Positions 16,754 to 25,621 of a stretch of DNA of 54,976 bases are shown here, piece after piece. Under the pieces are notes generated by a model. The model was given only the letters and a program-made list of their open reading frames with translations. It made no database searches and was not told where the DNA came from. Position 1 is the first letter of the stretch; every line of letters begins with the position of its first letter. The DNA lies in assembly GCA_949529985.1 (NCBI GenBank), contig CATIRS010000049.1, positions 182,367 through 237,342 of the forward strand, read 5' to 3'. The DNA comes from Owenweeksia sp. TMED14 (GTDB taxonomy: Bacteria > Bacteroidota > Bacteroidia > Flavobacteriales > Schleiferiaceae). The position numbers and the translations under genes are program-made.

Positions 16754-17956
16754 ATGATTAATAGACTGCCGGGCATACTCTTTCATGTAGGGGTACATAT
16801 AGCCTCATTTTTTGGACACTTAAAAGCCAAGAAATGGATTGCAGGTAGAATTAATTCAATTCCAAATGGCAATTTTGATGTATGGGTTCATGCAAGCTCT
16901 TTAGGAGAGTATTGGATGATTAAAACACTAATTCAAAGTTTCGAAAAAAATAATAAAAGTGTATTCGTTACAGTTTTTTCACCTAGCGCATGGGATATCG
17001 TATCCAAAAATGAGAAAAATTCTGGTTTCATTCCAAGCGACCGGCTAAATGATATAAATCTATTTCTAGATTCTATCAAACCCAAGTTTGCTGTTTTTGC
17101 AAAATATGATTTATGGCCTCTAATGTCCAAAGCCTTAATAAAAAGGCAGATACCCTACACTATCGCATTTGCTGAATTCACGCCCAATCATCATGCACTA
17201 TGGAGATGGAACATATTGGAGAGATCTATATATAAAGGAGCAGTAGGTATTGGCCATCAAACAAAAAAAAGTCTTCAACTATGGATTAAATCTGAGTTCA
17301 ATAATGGCTTTTACTGCGGTGATGGTCGATTTGATTATGTTTGGAATTCACAAAAAAATTGGGAAGAATTAAAAAACATAAGTGATTTTAAAGATGGGAA
17401 AAATCTATTAATTGCTGGTAGCTCGTGGAGGAAGGAAGAATCCTTGCTTCTCCCTCTTGTTCTTAAATTTCCAAAAATTAAATTTGCTTTCGCCCCTCAT
17501 GATATAAATCGAGTTTCAGAATTAGTCAAAACCTTGTCAGTCCCTTATGTTCTTTTATCGAAAATTGATTCATATCCAAAAGATAAAATATCCAAAGCCG
17601 CGATATTAATTGTTGATACGATAGGACAATTACAGCAACTATATGGCCATTCTAAATATGCTTTAATAGGGGGTGGATTCCGAAATGGGCTTCACAATAT
17701 TTTAGAGGCATTGACATTTGGAAATGTGATAACTTTTGGCCCTGAAGTAAGAAATCACTGGGAAGCTCTGAGTTGTGGAGCGAATATTTTAAGTTTAAGT
17801 GCCAACTCTAATGATGTTGAAAAATGGCTCTCGGAGCTGGAAGGAAATAAAGATTTATTTTCTCAGAAAAAGATTTCGGCACAAGCGTTTATTCATAAAA
17901 ATATTGGCGCTAGCAAGAAAGTCATGGACTTCATTTTTGCAAAAAATCTAATTTAA
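16754..17956 (+). CDS. waaA: 3-deoxy-D-manno-octulosonic acid transferase (Kdo transferase)
   Basis: A 400-residue GT-B glycosyltransferase (GT30) that attaches Kdo from CMP-Kdo to the lipid A precursor at the inner membrane. The N-terminal domain shows VWVHASSLGEYW (with the catalytic Glu) and FVTVFSPSAWDIV; the C-terminal nucleotide-binding domain shows FAFAPHDINRV, LIVDTIGQLQQLYGHSKYALIGGGF and HNILEALTFGN. These blocks are typical of WaaA. It lies close to kdsB, which makes its donor. It converges with the oligopeptidase gene, with 5 bases between stops. Confidence 0.94.
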   Translation: MINRLPGILFHVGVHIASFFGHLKAKKWIAGRINSIPNGNFDVWVHASSLGEYWMIKTLIQSFEKNNKSVFVTVFSPSAWDIVSKNEKNSGFIPSDRLNDINLFLDSIKPKFAVFAKYDLWPLMSKALIKRQIPYTIAFAEFTPNHHALWRWNILERSIYKGAVGIGHQTKKSLQLWIKSEFNNGFYCGDGRFDYVWNSQKNWEELKNISDFKDGKNLLIAGSSWRKEESLLLPLVLKFPKIKFAFAPHDINRVSELVKTLSVPYVLLSKIDSYPKDKISKAAILIVDTIGQLQQLYGHSKYALIGGGFRNGLHNILEALTFGNVITFGPEVRNHWEALSCGANILSLSANSNDVEKWLSELEGNKDLFSQKKISAQAFIHKNIGASKKVMDFIFAKNLI

Positions 17957-17961
17957 AAAAT

Positions 17962-20085
17962 CTAGTCAAAAAAACCGTCTTTTAAACCCAGAAAGAATGA
18001 GTACTCCATAGCCATTTCTCTATATGCCTGATAACGTCCAGAGGCACCGCTATGTCCTGTTTCCATATCACAATGCAGGAACAGTGGCTTACTGTTAATA
18101 CGCATCTCGCGCAAACGTGCAATCCATTTTGCAGGTTCGAAGTATTGAACTTGGCTATCATGCAGACCCGTTGTTATTAGCATAGGAGGATATTCTTGAT
18201 TCGCCACATTATCATAAGGGGAATAAGATTTTAAACGAAAATAGGCATCCGCATCATTGGGATTACCCCATTCATCATATTCACCAGTAGTTAGTGGAAT
18301 ACTCTCATCAAGCATTGTTGTGACCACATCAACAAAAGGAACAGCAGCAATTACACCTGACCACAATTGAGGTCGCATATTCACAACTGCACCCATAAGT
18401 AGGCCTCCAGCTGAACCACCCATAGCATATAATGAGGAGGCATATTCAGATTTCTTTAAGAATTCACCACAAGAAATAAAGTCATTAAAACTATTCATCT
18501 TATTCTCCATTCTCCCGTCTTCATACCAGGATCTACCCATATATTGACCCCCTCTAACGTGAGCTATTGCAAAAGCCATCCCTCTTTCAAGAAGACTTAA
18601 TCGCGCAATTGAAAAACTTGGATCAACTGTAATTCCATATGAACCATAGCCATAGAGTAGTGTGGGAACAGGTTTTCCTTTTAGTTCTTTCGGTCCTACC
18701 CAAGATATTGGGATTTTAGTTCCATCTGATGCCGTAGCCCAATATCTACAGCTCGCATATTTGGAAGAGTCATATCCTCCAACAATTTCTGTTTGCTTCA
18801 AAATTTTCTTCACCTTAGTACGCATATTATAATCATAGGTAGTGGAGGGTGTCAACAAAGAAGTATATACAAATCTAAGATTCTCTGTATTTTCTGTAGG
18901 ATTACTCCCTGTAAAAAGGGTGTAAGTTTCTTCAGGAAGGCTAACCTCATGAGATTCACCTAGCCATGGACGAATCACTAATGTCAACAGACCATTTGAA
19001 CGTTCTTCAGAAACTAAAAAATTTGAAAATATATCGATTCCTTCAAGAAGAACATCTTCACGGTGTTCAAGAAATGGAACCCAGTCTTTCGATGAAAATT
19101 CCTTCGCCCTAAAAAGAGCAAAATTAACCCTTCCATCAATGTTGCTGAGGATATACCAGTGTCCATCAAAATGACTCGCCGAATATTCAACACCTGTTTC
19201 CCTGGTTCTTAAAATAGAAAATTCACCTAATGGATTGTCAGCTGCCAAATAATGCAGTTCATCAACATTAGTAGCCCCAGTGGATATATGAATGTACTTT
19301 TTTGATTTTGACCGATAAACAGAACATGAAAATGTATCATCTTTCTCCTCGTATACCATTATAGGATCTGAATTTGAACCTATTTTCTGTCTCCATATCT
19401 TATCAGAACGAAGAGTCATAGGGTCTTTCGTTCCATAAAAAAACGTCTCCCCATCATCAGCCCAAGCAAATGCTCCTGACGTTTCTTCAACTTCATAATC
19501 CCATGTATGATCTGTATCTAAGTCTACAAATCGCAATGTGAATAGACGACGTCCAATGAAATCTACCGCATAGGCCATCCGCTGATGATCTCGCGTCATA
19601 GTTAGACCACCAACTTGACAGTATGACTTTCCCTCAGCTAAAACATTCACATCAAGTACAGTTTTTTCCGGAGCACTAATTTCCCCTTCTCTTCTATAAT
19701 AAACAGGGTAATCTTTTTTATTTTCATATCGAGTTTGATACCAAAAATTGTCTACTTGAACAGGCACACTCGATTCTTCGGGATTCAATCGAGATGTCAT
19801 TTCTAAATAAAGATCATCTTCTATTTTTTTTACAACATCCATTCCTTCCTCACGAAAAGAATTTTCTGAGTCTAGATATGAGATAACTTCCGGATCTTCT
19901 CGATCGTTCATCCAATAATACGGATCATGACGTATATCACCATGCATTTCATGGGTGAATCCTTTCTGAATGGCTTTAGGCTCGTTCATCTTATTATTGG
20001 ATAAAAAATTAAATAATATTAAAAATATCAGCAAAGAAATTGCAGCGAAATACTTCATCATATTATTAGACGATTTTCTTTGCAT
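17962..20085 (-). CDS. ptrB: Oligopeptidase B-like S9A peptidase with N-terminal membrane/signal segment
   Basis: A 707-residue serine peptidase that in this family cuts short peptides after basic residues. The propeller domain begins after KAIQKGFTHEMHGDIRHDPYYWMND, where the HGD.R.DPYYWM signature of oligopeptidase B is visible. The catalytic Ser558 is in MGGSAGGLLMG, the Asp follows in TGLHDSQVQY, and the His is in METGHSGASGR. An N-terminal hydrophobic segment (residues about 10-28) suggests export or anchoring, unlike the cytoplasmic E. coli enzyme. The ATG at 20061 is an alternative start. It begins 2 bases after the TPR lipoprotein stop and closes the recA operon. Confidence 0.9.
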   Translation of the reverse strand: MQRKSSNNMMKYFAAISLLIFLILFNFLSNNKMNEPKAIQKGFTHEMHGDIRHDPYYWMNDREDPEVISYLDSENSFREEGMDVVKKIEDDLYLEMTSRLNPEESSVPVQVDNFWYQTRYENKKDYPVYYRREGEISAPEKTVLDVNVLAEGKSYCQVGGLTMTRDHQRMAYAVDFIGRRLFTLRFVDLDTDHTWDYEVEETSGAFAWADDGETFFYGTKDPMTLRSDKIWRQKIGSNSDPIMVYEEKDDTFSCSVYRSKSKKYIHISTGATNVDELHYLAADNPLGEFSILRTRETGVEYSASHFDGHWYILSNIDGRVNFALFRAKEFSSKDWVPFLEHREDVLLEGIDIFSNFLVSEERSNGLLTLVIRPWLGESHEVSLPEETYTLFTGSNPTENTENLRFVYTSLLTPSTTYDYNMRTKVKKILKQTEIVGGYDSSKYASCRYWATASDGTKIPISWVGPKELKGKPVPTLLYGYGSYGITVDPSFSIARLSLLERGMAFAIAHVRGGQYMGRSWYEDGRMENKMNSFNDFISCGEFLKKSEYASSLYAMGGSAGGLLMGAVVNMRPQLWSGVIAAVPFVDVVTTMLDESIPLTTGEYDEWGNPNDADAYFRLKSYSPYDNVANQEYPPMLITTGLHDSQVQYFEPAKWIARLREMRINSKPLFLHCDMETGHSGASGRYQAYREMAMEYSFFLGLKDGFFD

Positions 20086-20087
20086 GA

Positions 20088-21116
20088 TTAAAGTTCCTTT
20101 CTAATGCGAATCAAAGCCTCCTGACTAGCCTTATGTTGAGGATTAAGAGAAAGTGCTCGACTATAATCTTTCTCTGCATTCCTTAAATCACCGCCTCTTT
20201 CCCAACAGAAACCTCTTCCATAAAAAGCACGGTGATTGATTTCTCTAGCCTCAATACTTTTTGTAAAGTAATTTCTGGCATCAGATAATAACCCCAGTTC
20301 TAGATGAATAAAAGCGATATTAAAAAAACTTTCTGCATTTTCTGGATTTAACTGGGTCGCCTTTGTAAATGCTTCCAAAGCTCCATTAAAATCACGTGAG
20401 TTTAGATTAAACATTCCGATCTTATAATAAGTTTCAGAATTATTTGGTTGCAGTTCCAACAATCGATCATAATAACTCAATGCCAAAGGATTATTTTGAG
20501 CTGCTGTCATAACGGCTGCCATATCAATTGCAGAAAAGTAAGTCGGATCGATATCGATTGATTTTTGAATGTAACTTAATGCTAAAGCAGTATCACCATC
20601 AGTATCGCGGATATTCATTCCTTTGATAAAATATGCTATTGACTGCTCAGGGTCTAAATCCATCACTTTATTCACGAGCTCTGTGCTCCTATCATACTGC
20701 ATAACAATACTATAGAGTTCAGCAAGCTTAAGCCGACATTCAATTTCATCAGGATGTTGTTCTACACACCTTAGCCAATAGTCTCTGGATAGTCTAGTAG
20801 AATTTGACAAATAATTTGCCTCACCTTTTAAAAGAAGTCCGTCGTGATTGAGGCTATCAAGCTCTAAAATTGCATTAGCATCGGCATCAGCATAAGGCAA
20901 ATTAGCATTATTGAGATAGCGTCGACTGCGGAGTGCTAGCGATTGGATATCGTTTGGATAATTTGATATATAATCATTAAGACTATCAGTTTCACTTTTA
21001 AACTGAGTGGTGTTTTCCGGGGCTGAGGAGTCTTTGCTATTTGAGCATTCAGTAAAGAATAAAACAATGAAGAAACAACAAATAGGATAAAGTATGCGCA
21101 AAAAACCCCTAGTCAT
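20088..21116 (-). CDS. TPR-repeat lipoprotein
   Basis: A 342-residue protein with a lipoprotein signal (lipobox FFTECS, Cys24) followed by about eight tetratricopeptide repeats of 34 residues, starting near residue 58; good copies end in LDPEQ, IDPTY, LQPNN, LNPEN and LNPQH. TPR lipoproteins usually act as assembly scaffolds in the periplasm or at the outer membrane. The start overlaps the recA stop by 8 bases and the stop is 2 bases from the oligopeptidase start, so it is translated as the middle gene of a three-gene unit. Its partner is not evident. Confidence 0.88.
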   Translation of the reverse strand: MTRGFLRILYPICCFFIVLFFTECSNSKDSSAPENTTQFKSETDSLNDYISNYPNDIQSLALRSRRYLNNANLPYADADANAILELDSLNHDGLLLKGEANYLSNSTRLSRDYWLRCVEQHPDEIECRLKLAELYSIVMQYDRSTELVNKVMDLDPEQSIAYFIKGMNIRDTDGDTALALSYIQKSIDIDPTYFSAIDMAAVMTAAQNNPLALSYYDRLLELQPNNSETYYKIGMFNLNSRDFNGALEAFTKATQLNPENAESFFNIAFIHLELGLLSDARNYFTKSIEAREINHRAFYGRGFCWERGGDLRNAEKDYSRALSLNPQHKASQEALIRIRKEL

Positions 21117-22107
21117 TCTGAATCTTAGTAATTATCTTCTGCTCAATCTCTTCCATGAGTTCTGGATTATCGCTCAATATTTTCTTAACACCTTCTCGCC
21201 CCTGACCGAGTTTTGTTCCTTCATAACTAAACCAGCTTCCACTTTTATTTATAACTTCATAATCTGTGCCAATATCAATTAACTCACCAACCTTTGAAAT
21301 ACCGACTCCATAAAGAATATCAAACTCAGCCATTCTAAATGGGGGTGCGACTTTATTCTTCACCACTTTAACTTTTGTTCGATTCCCCATAACACGGTCA
21401 CCATCTTTAATTTGTGTGCTTCGGCGAATATCTAATCGTATAGAGGAATAAAATTTAAGAGCATTACCACCTGTTGTCACCTCAGGGCTACCAAACATCA
21501 CTCCGATCTTTTCACGCAATTGATTAATGAATATAATTGTGCAATTTGTTTTTGCAATCGTGCCTGTCAATTTCCTTAAAGCCTGTGACATTAAACGAGC
21601 ATGAAGACCTACTTTGCTGTCACCCATTTCACCTTCGATCTCAGCTCTCGGCGTTAAGGCTGCAACCGAGTCAATAACTACCAGGTCGATAGCTCCTGAA
21701 CGGATCAAATTATCGGCAATCTCCAATGCCTGCTCTCCATTATCTGGTTGACTTATAATCAGCTCTTCAGTATCAACACCTACTTTTTGCGCATAGAATC
21801 GATCAAAAGCATGCTCTGCATCAATAAATGCGGCAATTCCTCCCAACCGCTGCGCCTCAGCTATTGCATGAAGAGTCAATGTTGTCTTTCCAGAAGATTC
21901 AGGTCCATATATTTCAACAACACGACCACGAGGAAAACCACCAATCCCTAGAGCAAGGTCAAGACCTAAAGATCCGGATGGAATAACTTCTACATCAACA
22001 ATAGCATCATCCCCCAAGCGCATAACAGCACCTTTTCCATAGGTTTTGTCGAGTTTATCCATAGTGAGTTTAAGTGCTTTTTGTTTCGCGTCTTTATCGT
22101 TGCTCAT
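21109..22107 (-). CDS. recA: Recombinase RecA
   Basis: A 332-residue RecA, the strand-exchange ATPase and SOS coprotease. Walker A is GPESSGKTT, Walker B is [16 protein letters not shown], and loop L2 contains [28 protein letters not shown]-type sequence. The C-terminal acidic tail ([12 protein letters not shown]) is short. Length is slightly below the 350 residues of E. coli RecA, which is normal in this phylum. A good promoter lies 40 bases upstream, and the gene is followed by an overlapping TPR lipoprotein gene. Confidence 0.98.
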   Translation of the reverse strand: MSNDKDAKQKALKLTMDKLDKTYGKGAVMRLGDDAIVDVEVIPSGSLGLDLALGIGGFPRGRVVEIYGPESSGKTTLTLHAIAEAQRLGGIAAFIDAEHAFDRFYAQKVGVDTEELIISQPDNGEQALEIADNLIRSGAIDLVVIDSVAALTPRAEIEGEMGDSKVGLHARLMSQALRKLTGTIAKTNCTIIFINQLREKIGVMFGSPEVTTGGNALKFYSSIRLDIRRSTQIKDGDRVMGNRTKVKVVKNKVAPPFRMAEFDILYGVGISKVGELIDIGTDYEVINKSGSWFSYEGTKLGQGREGVKKILSDNPELMEEIEQKIITKIQND

Positions 22108-22146
22108 CGGAGAATATTATTATTTTGAATAGTCATTTACTTTTGT

Positions 22147-22177
22147 CAAATGTAACAATTGACGTCTGAGATATCAA
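22147..22177 (-). promoter_or_regulatory. recA promoter (TTG - 20 nt - TACATTTG)
   Basis: On the minus strand, TTG (22177-22175) is followed after 20 bases by TACATTTG (22154-22147), a full match to the Bacteroidota primary promoter. The last base of the element is 39 bases before the recA start codon. I did not recognise an SOS-box-like operator nearby. Confidence 0.6.
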
Positions 22178-22268
22178 TAATAGATTGAACTAAGATTAGG
22201 TAAAAGAATAGTATTTATTCACAATCTTTAGTTATTCAGATTAAAGAAAGCAGAAAAAATAAAAATCG

Positions 22269-22727
22269 TTATACAGAAGCTAATATTTGCTCAGCACTTT
22301 CCTTCGTTTTAACCTTTTCAATTATTTCTTCGATGCGTCCATCCAGTCCAATTATAAATGTCTCACGGTAAACACCTTCATACTCCCTCCCCATGAATTT
22401 TTTAGGTCCCCAAACACCAAATGAATTAATTATTGTATGATCTTCATCCGCAATTAAAGGAAAAGGAAGATTGTATTTTTCCGTAAACTTAGCATGTTTT
22501 TTTACTGAATCGGGAGAGACTCCTACAATAGCTATTCCCGCTTCCAACAATTCAGAATAACTATCACGAAAAGAACATGCCTCAGCTGTGCATCCTGGAG
22601 TATCATCTTTTGGGTAAAAATATAAAGCGATCCTTCTACCTGAAAAGTCACTTTGATTTATTTTTTCCCCAAAAGAGTCTAATCCAGAAAAAACCGGAGC
22701 AATGTCGCCCACTTTCAAATGTGTCAT
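22269..22727 (-). CDS. bcp: Thioredoxin-dependent peroxiredoxin, Bcp/PrxQ type
   Basis: A 152-residue peroxidase that reduces hydrogen and organic peroxides with thioredoxin. The active site reads DDTPGCTAEACSFRD, with the peroxidatic Cys46 and resolving Cys51 five residues apart, as in Bcp. GVSPDSVKKHAKF follows as expected. I chose the ATG at 22727 because MTHLKVGDIAPVFSG is the usual N-terminus; upstream in-frame sequence would run into the divergent nth gene. It lies upstream of recA on the same strand, 161 bases away, with a separate recA promoter between. Confidence 0.94.
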   Translation of the reverse strand: MTHLKVGDIAPVFSGLDSFGEKINQSDFSGRRIALYFYPKDDTPGCTAEACSFRDSYSELLEAGIAIVGVSPDSVKKHAKFTEKYNLPFPLIADEDHTIINSFGVWGPKKFMGREYEGVYRETFIIGLDGRIEEIIEKVKTKESAEQILASV

Positions 22728-22779
22728 AATATTTATAAATTTCTTTAATTTAAGAGCTACAAGACTTTTCTTTGCTCCT

Positions 22780-23418
22780 ATGACAAAGAAAGAAAAAGTA
22801 TTGTACATACAAAACTCATTAGAGAAAATTTACCCAAAAACACCAATCCCACTTGACCATGATAGCATCTTCACTCTTTTAGTAGCAGTCGTACTATCTG
22901 CCCAGTGCACGGACGCTCGTGTTAACTCCGTAACACCTAAGCTTTTTAGACTAGCCAATACGGCTGAGCGGATGGCCAAAATAAGTGTTGAAGACATTGC
23001 CGATATTATTCGCCCTTGTGGATTGACACCAATGAAATCTAATGGAATTAAAGGGCTTTCAGAAATAATAACAAAAAAACATGGAGGGTGTGTTCCTAAC
23101 ACCTATGAAGATCTTGAAGCGCTTCCTTCCGTTGGTCATAAAACAGCATCCGTTGTAATGAGCCAAGGGTTTGGTTATCCTGCATTCCCTGTTGACACTC
23201 ATATCCATAGACTATTGACACGCTGGAAAATGACAAATGGGAAAAATGTTAAGCAGACTGAAAAAGACGCGAAAAGATTGTTTCCAAAAGAGACATGGAA
23301 TAAGCTACACCTGCAAATAATTTTCTATGGAAGATCTCATAGCCCAGCTAGAGGATGGAAGCCTGAAATTGATTTTATCACGGCTAAAATAAATCCAGTT
23401 GCTTTCAAAAAAGGATAG
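22780..23418 (+). CDS. nth: Endonuclease III-like DNA glycosylase lacking the [4Fe-4S] cysteines
   Basis: A 212-residue base-excision repair enzyme for oxidised pyrimidines, with DNA glycosylase and AP-lyase activity. The helix-hairpin-helix reads LPSVGHKTASVVM, with Lys121 as catalytic nucleophile and Asp139 in PVDTHIHRL; the numbers almost match E. coli Nth (120 and 138). The C-terminus, where E. coli Nth has four cluster cysteines (C-x6-C-x2-C-x5-C), contains none: it runs FYGRSHSPARGWKPEIDF and ends. The protein therefore should fold without an iron-sulfur cluster. The start at 22780 gives MTKKEKVLYI; the longer reading overlaps bcp. A long hairpin follows its stop. Confidence 0.9.
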   Translation: MTKKEKVLYIQNSLEKIYPKTPIPLDHDSIFTLLVAVVLSAQCTDARVNSVTPKLFRLANTAERMAKISVEDIADIIRPCGLTPMKSNGIKGLSEIITKKHGGCVPNTYEDLEALPSVGHKTASVVMSQGFGYPAFPVDTHIHRLLTRWKMTNGKNVKQTEKDAKRLFPKETWNKLHLQIIFYGRSHSPARGWKPEIDFITAKINPVAFKKG

Positions 23419-23426
23419 AAGAACTG

Positions 23427-23490
23427 ATCCTTATTAAAACTAAAAAAGCGGCTCTTTTAAGGGAGCCGCTTTTTTAGTTTTAATAAGGAT
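23427..23490. terminator. 28-bp perfect inverted repeat, bidirectional terminator
   Basis: Arms 23427-23454 and 23463-23490 are perfect reverse complements, with an 8-base loop. The core (GCGGCTC/GAGCCGC with A6/T6 flanks) is a standard intrinsic terminator for both the nth gene and the converging T9SS protein gene. The stem continues another 15 bases beyond the T tract on each side, which is longer than termination needs. Confidence 0.9.
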
Positions 23491-23496
23491 ATTGGA

Positions 23497-25491
23497 TTAT
23501 AGTATTGACAACTTACTTGTCTTTACACTATCGCCTTTTTGAATTCTAATTAAGTACATACCCATATTTAAATCACCAACATATAAGTTGACATCTGCAG
23601 CAGCACGAACAGTCTCTGACTTCATCATCTTACCAGTCAAGTCTACAATTGAAACATTGTAGTTACCTAAAGAGAGCCCGAAGTCTAAGGAGATATAATC
23701 ACTTGCAGGGTTCGGTGAAATGGTAATGACATCAATTGATTCTTCATCAACATCTGCAGTCATACAAGCCGCCGCATTACTGCTAGGGCAATTTATTCCA
23801 CGGATCCAAAGATTATTAAATGATCTCCCTCCTGAGTATCCAGAGTACCAACTGCCTAAAGCGGCCAGGTACATACTTCCTGACCCAGCAGCTTTACCCC
23901 AAGTTTGATCATTACGTATTAATAGTGTGTTTGCACCTTGATTGTCATACATCGTGAGATTGTACATGTATGCCCCTTTCGCTACATCTAGATCGATACC
24001 ACGACCACTTGTTGAGTTTGTGAAGTCAAAACGTACAAATCCGCGAGCAGTATCTGCTCCAGAAATTACAGCTTGTCCGTAAGCCACCAGTTTATTGGCA
24101 TCCCATCCAGAAGTATTTCCACCATAAGCAGATGAGTCATAAACAGCAAGTTCAAGAATACCTCCCGACATTGTTGTTGAGCCTAAGTAGACTTTAGCTC
24201 CAAATAACATTTCGTCATCCACTAAATCATGACGATTATACATTTGGGCTCCGTCACCCCACTGAGTGGTATTTGATGATGCACCAATGCTATTATCCCA
24301 AGAATCGAAATCCATAGACATAATAGAGTCATTAACATACAAGCTGGTCGTATCTGAATATAATGATACCGAATCAGACATTAAGGCATAAACAACTTTA
24401 TAACTCCCGTTTGCAGATGGTGTCCATGCCGTAGCATATGTATTTAAGTCATTATAAGAAGCTGTATCACCAGCATTTAAGGTTGAAATTAGACCTGAAC
24501 TTACAGTTTGAACAAGCGATCCACTTTCAAAGACTTGAACTTCTAACTTGACGTTAGACTGAGCTATCGTTCCACTATTAATAGCGTTAGCGTCAAATGA
24601 AATCGAACGAGTCTGTTTTCCTGTCATTATTCCCATTTTTGAAGAGCCAGTTGCACTTGGTCCATAAATAATATCCTGTGAAGGCGCTCCTTGCCATTCA
24701 GTAAATGCCAAACGATTTCCCGGAGTATTGACAATTTCTATGTCATCAAGACACCAGAAATAATAATCACCATCGAAACGAAACCGAATTTTTACTGAAT
24801 CTTGCCCACCGATATAACTACCGGCTGTAACATTCACAACGTCATTGGTCGGAGTCGCAGAATTTACTGCAACTCCAGAATTAAGAGTTACACTGTATGG
24901 AAAAGTAGCGCCACCATCAACTGAAAAGTCTACATAAGTTGCAGGTACAGCCTGCGAACCAGCTGGGCCAGCAAAACGCCTATAAAATTGTGTGAATGAT
25001 AAATCCACAATTGGAAACTGTGTTAGATCAATCATATCAGTAACTAATTCTGCTAAATGTGGAGCAGCAGCAATACCGTTACCAAAATTTCCTGCAACAC
25101 CAGCATTGTCAAGAAAGTCTGAATCAAAAACAACAAATCCATTAGCGACAGTAGCAGACGTCATCGGAGTTTGAGCTCCGTTATATGCACCTCGTCCACC
25201 GACAGCATTAGAAGGAGTTGTAATAGTTCCCCTATACTCCCAAACTGCATCAGTATCTGAAAGAGCTGCTGCAGTTCCAGAATTCAACCAAGTTGAAGGT
25301 ATACCGCTTGCAAAATCTTCAGACCATACTGGTGTCTCAGCACCATAACGGGCTTTAACCTGGTCTTGAGTCAAATGACGAACAATTCCATCATCTACCA
25401 TATGTATATTTGGTGCCAGACGTTCTGTATTTTGAGCAAACATTGATACGGATAGTCCCGCAACCAAGCCTAATAGCGTAAGTTTTTTCAT
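23497..25491 (-). CDS. Secreted T9SS cargo protein with choice-of-anchor-J-like domain
   Basis: A 664-residue exported protein. The signal peptide ends near VSMFAQ (residue 20). Residues about 50-255 begin WSEDFASGIPSTW and end near FWCLDDIEIVN, a jelly-roll pattern like choice-of-anchor J/MAM-type domains that often bind polymers. The last 75 residues (ISPNPASDYISLDFG to MGMYLIRIQKGD...KLSIL) are a classical type A T9SS sorting domain, so surface display or secretion is expected. No catalytic residues are evident. Composition is low in Lys and rich in Ser, Thr, Asn and Gly, unlike cytoplasmic neighbours but normal for secreted proteins. It has its own promoter upstream and shares the hairpin terminator with nth. 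Confidence 0.87.
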   Translation of the reverse strand: MKKLTLLGLVAGLSVSMFAQNTERLAPNIHMVDDGIVRHLTQDQVKARYGAETPVWSEDFASGIPSTWLNSGTAAALSDTDAVWEYRGTITTPSNAVGGRGAYNGAQTPMTSATVANGFVVFDSDFLDNAGVAGNFGNGIAAAPHLAELVTDMIDLTQFPIVDLSFTQFYRRFAGPAGSQAVPATYVDFSVDGGATFPYSVTLNSGVAVNSATPTNDVVNVTAGSYIGGQDSVKIRFRFDGDYYFWCLDDIEIVNTPGNRLAFTEWQGAPSQDIIYGPSATGSSKMGIMTGKQTRSISFDANAINSGTIAQSNVKLEVQVFESGSLVQTVSSGLISTLNAGDTASYNDLNTYATAWTPSANGSYKVVYALMSDSVSLYSDTTSLYVNDSIMSMDFDSWDNSIGASSNTTQWGDGAQMYNRHDLVDDEMLFGAKVYLGSTTMSGGILELAVYDSSAYGGNTSGWDANKLVAYGQAVISGADTARGFVRFDFTNSTSGRGIDLDVAKGAYMYNLTMYDNQGANTLLIRNDQTWGKAAGSGSMYLAALGSWYSGYSGGRSFNNLWIRGINCPSSNAAACMTADVDEESIDVITISPNPASDYISLDFGLSLGNYNVSIVDLTGKMMKSETVRAAADVNLYVGDLNMGMYLIRIQKGDSVKTSKLSIL

Positions 25492-25525
25492 ACTTGAGTT
25501 AATTTATTTTTTTGTTTGTGTTTGA

Positions 25526-25555
25526 CTAAAATACGAAGAAATGATTAAATGGCAA
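25526..25555 (-). promoter_or_regulatory. Promoter of the T9SS cargo gene (TTG - 19 nt - TATTTTAG)
   Basis: On the minus strand, TTG (25555-25553) is followed after 19 bases by TATTTTAG (25533-25526), one base off TAnnTTTG. It ends 34 bases before the start codon at 25491, in the gap after gcvP. Confidence 0.5.
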
Positions 25556-25621
25556 CTTGGCTTTTGGGACAAAAACCTGAACGACACACTAAAAGATTAC
25601 CTAATTCAAATTATTTCCATT

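Noticed and set aside
22188-22233. Imperfect inverted repeat (10 bp with one bulge) between bcp and recA
   Set aside because: The loop is 25 bases and there is no T run, so it is not a convincing terminator or operator.
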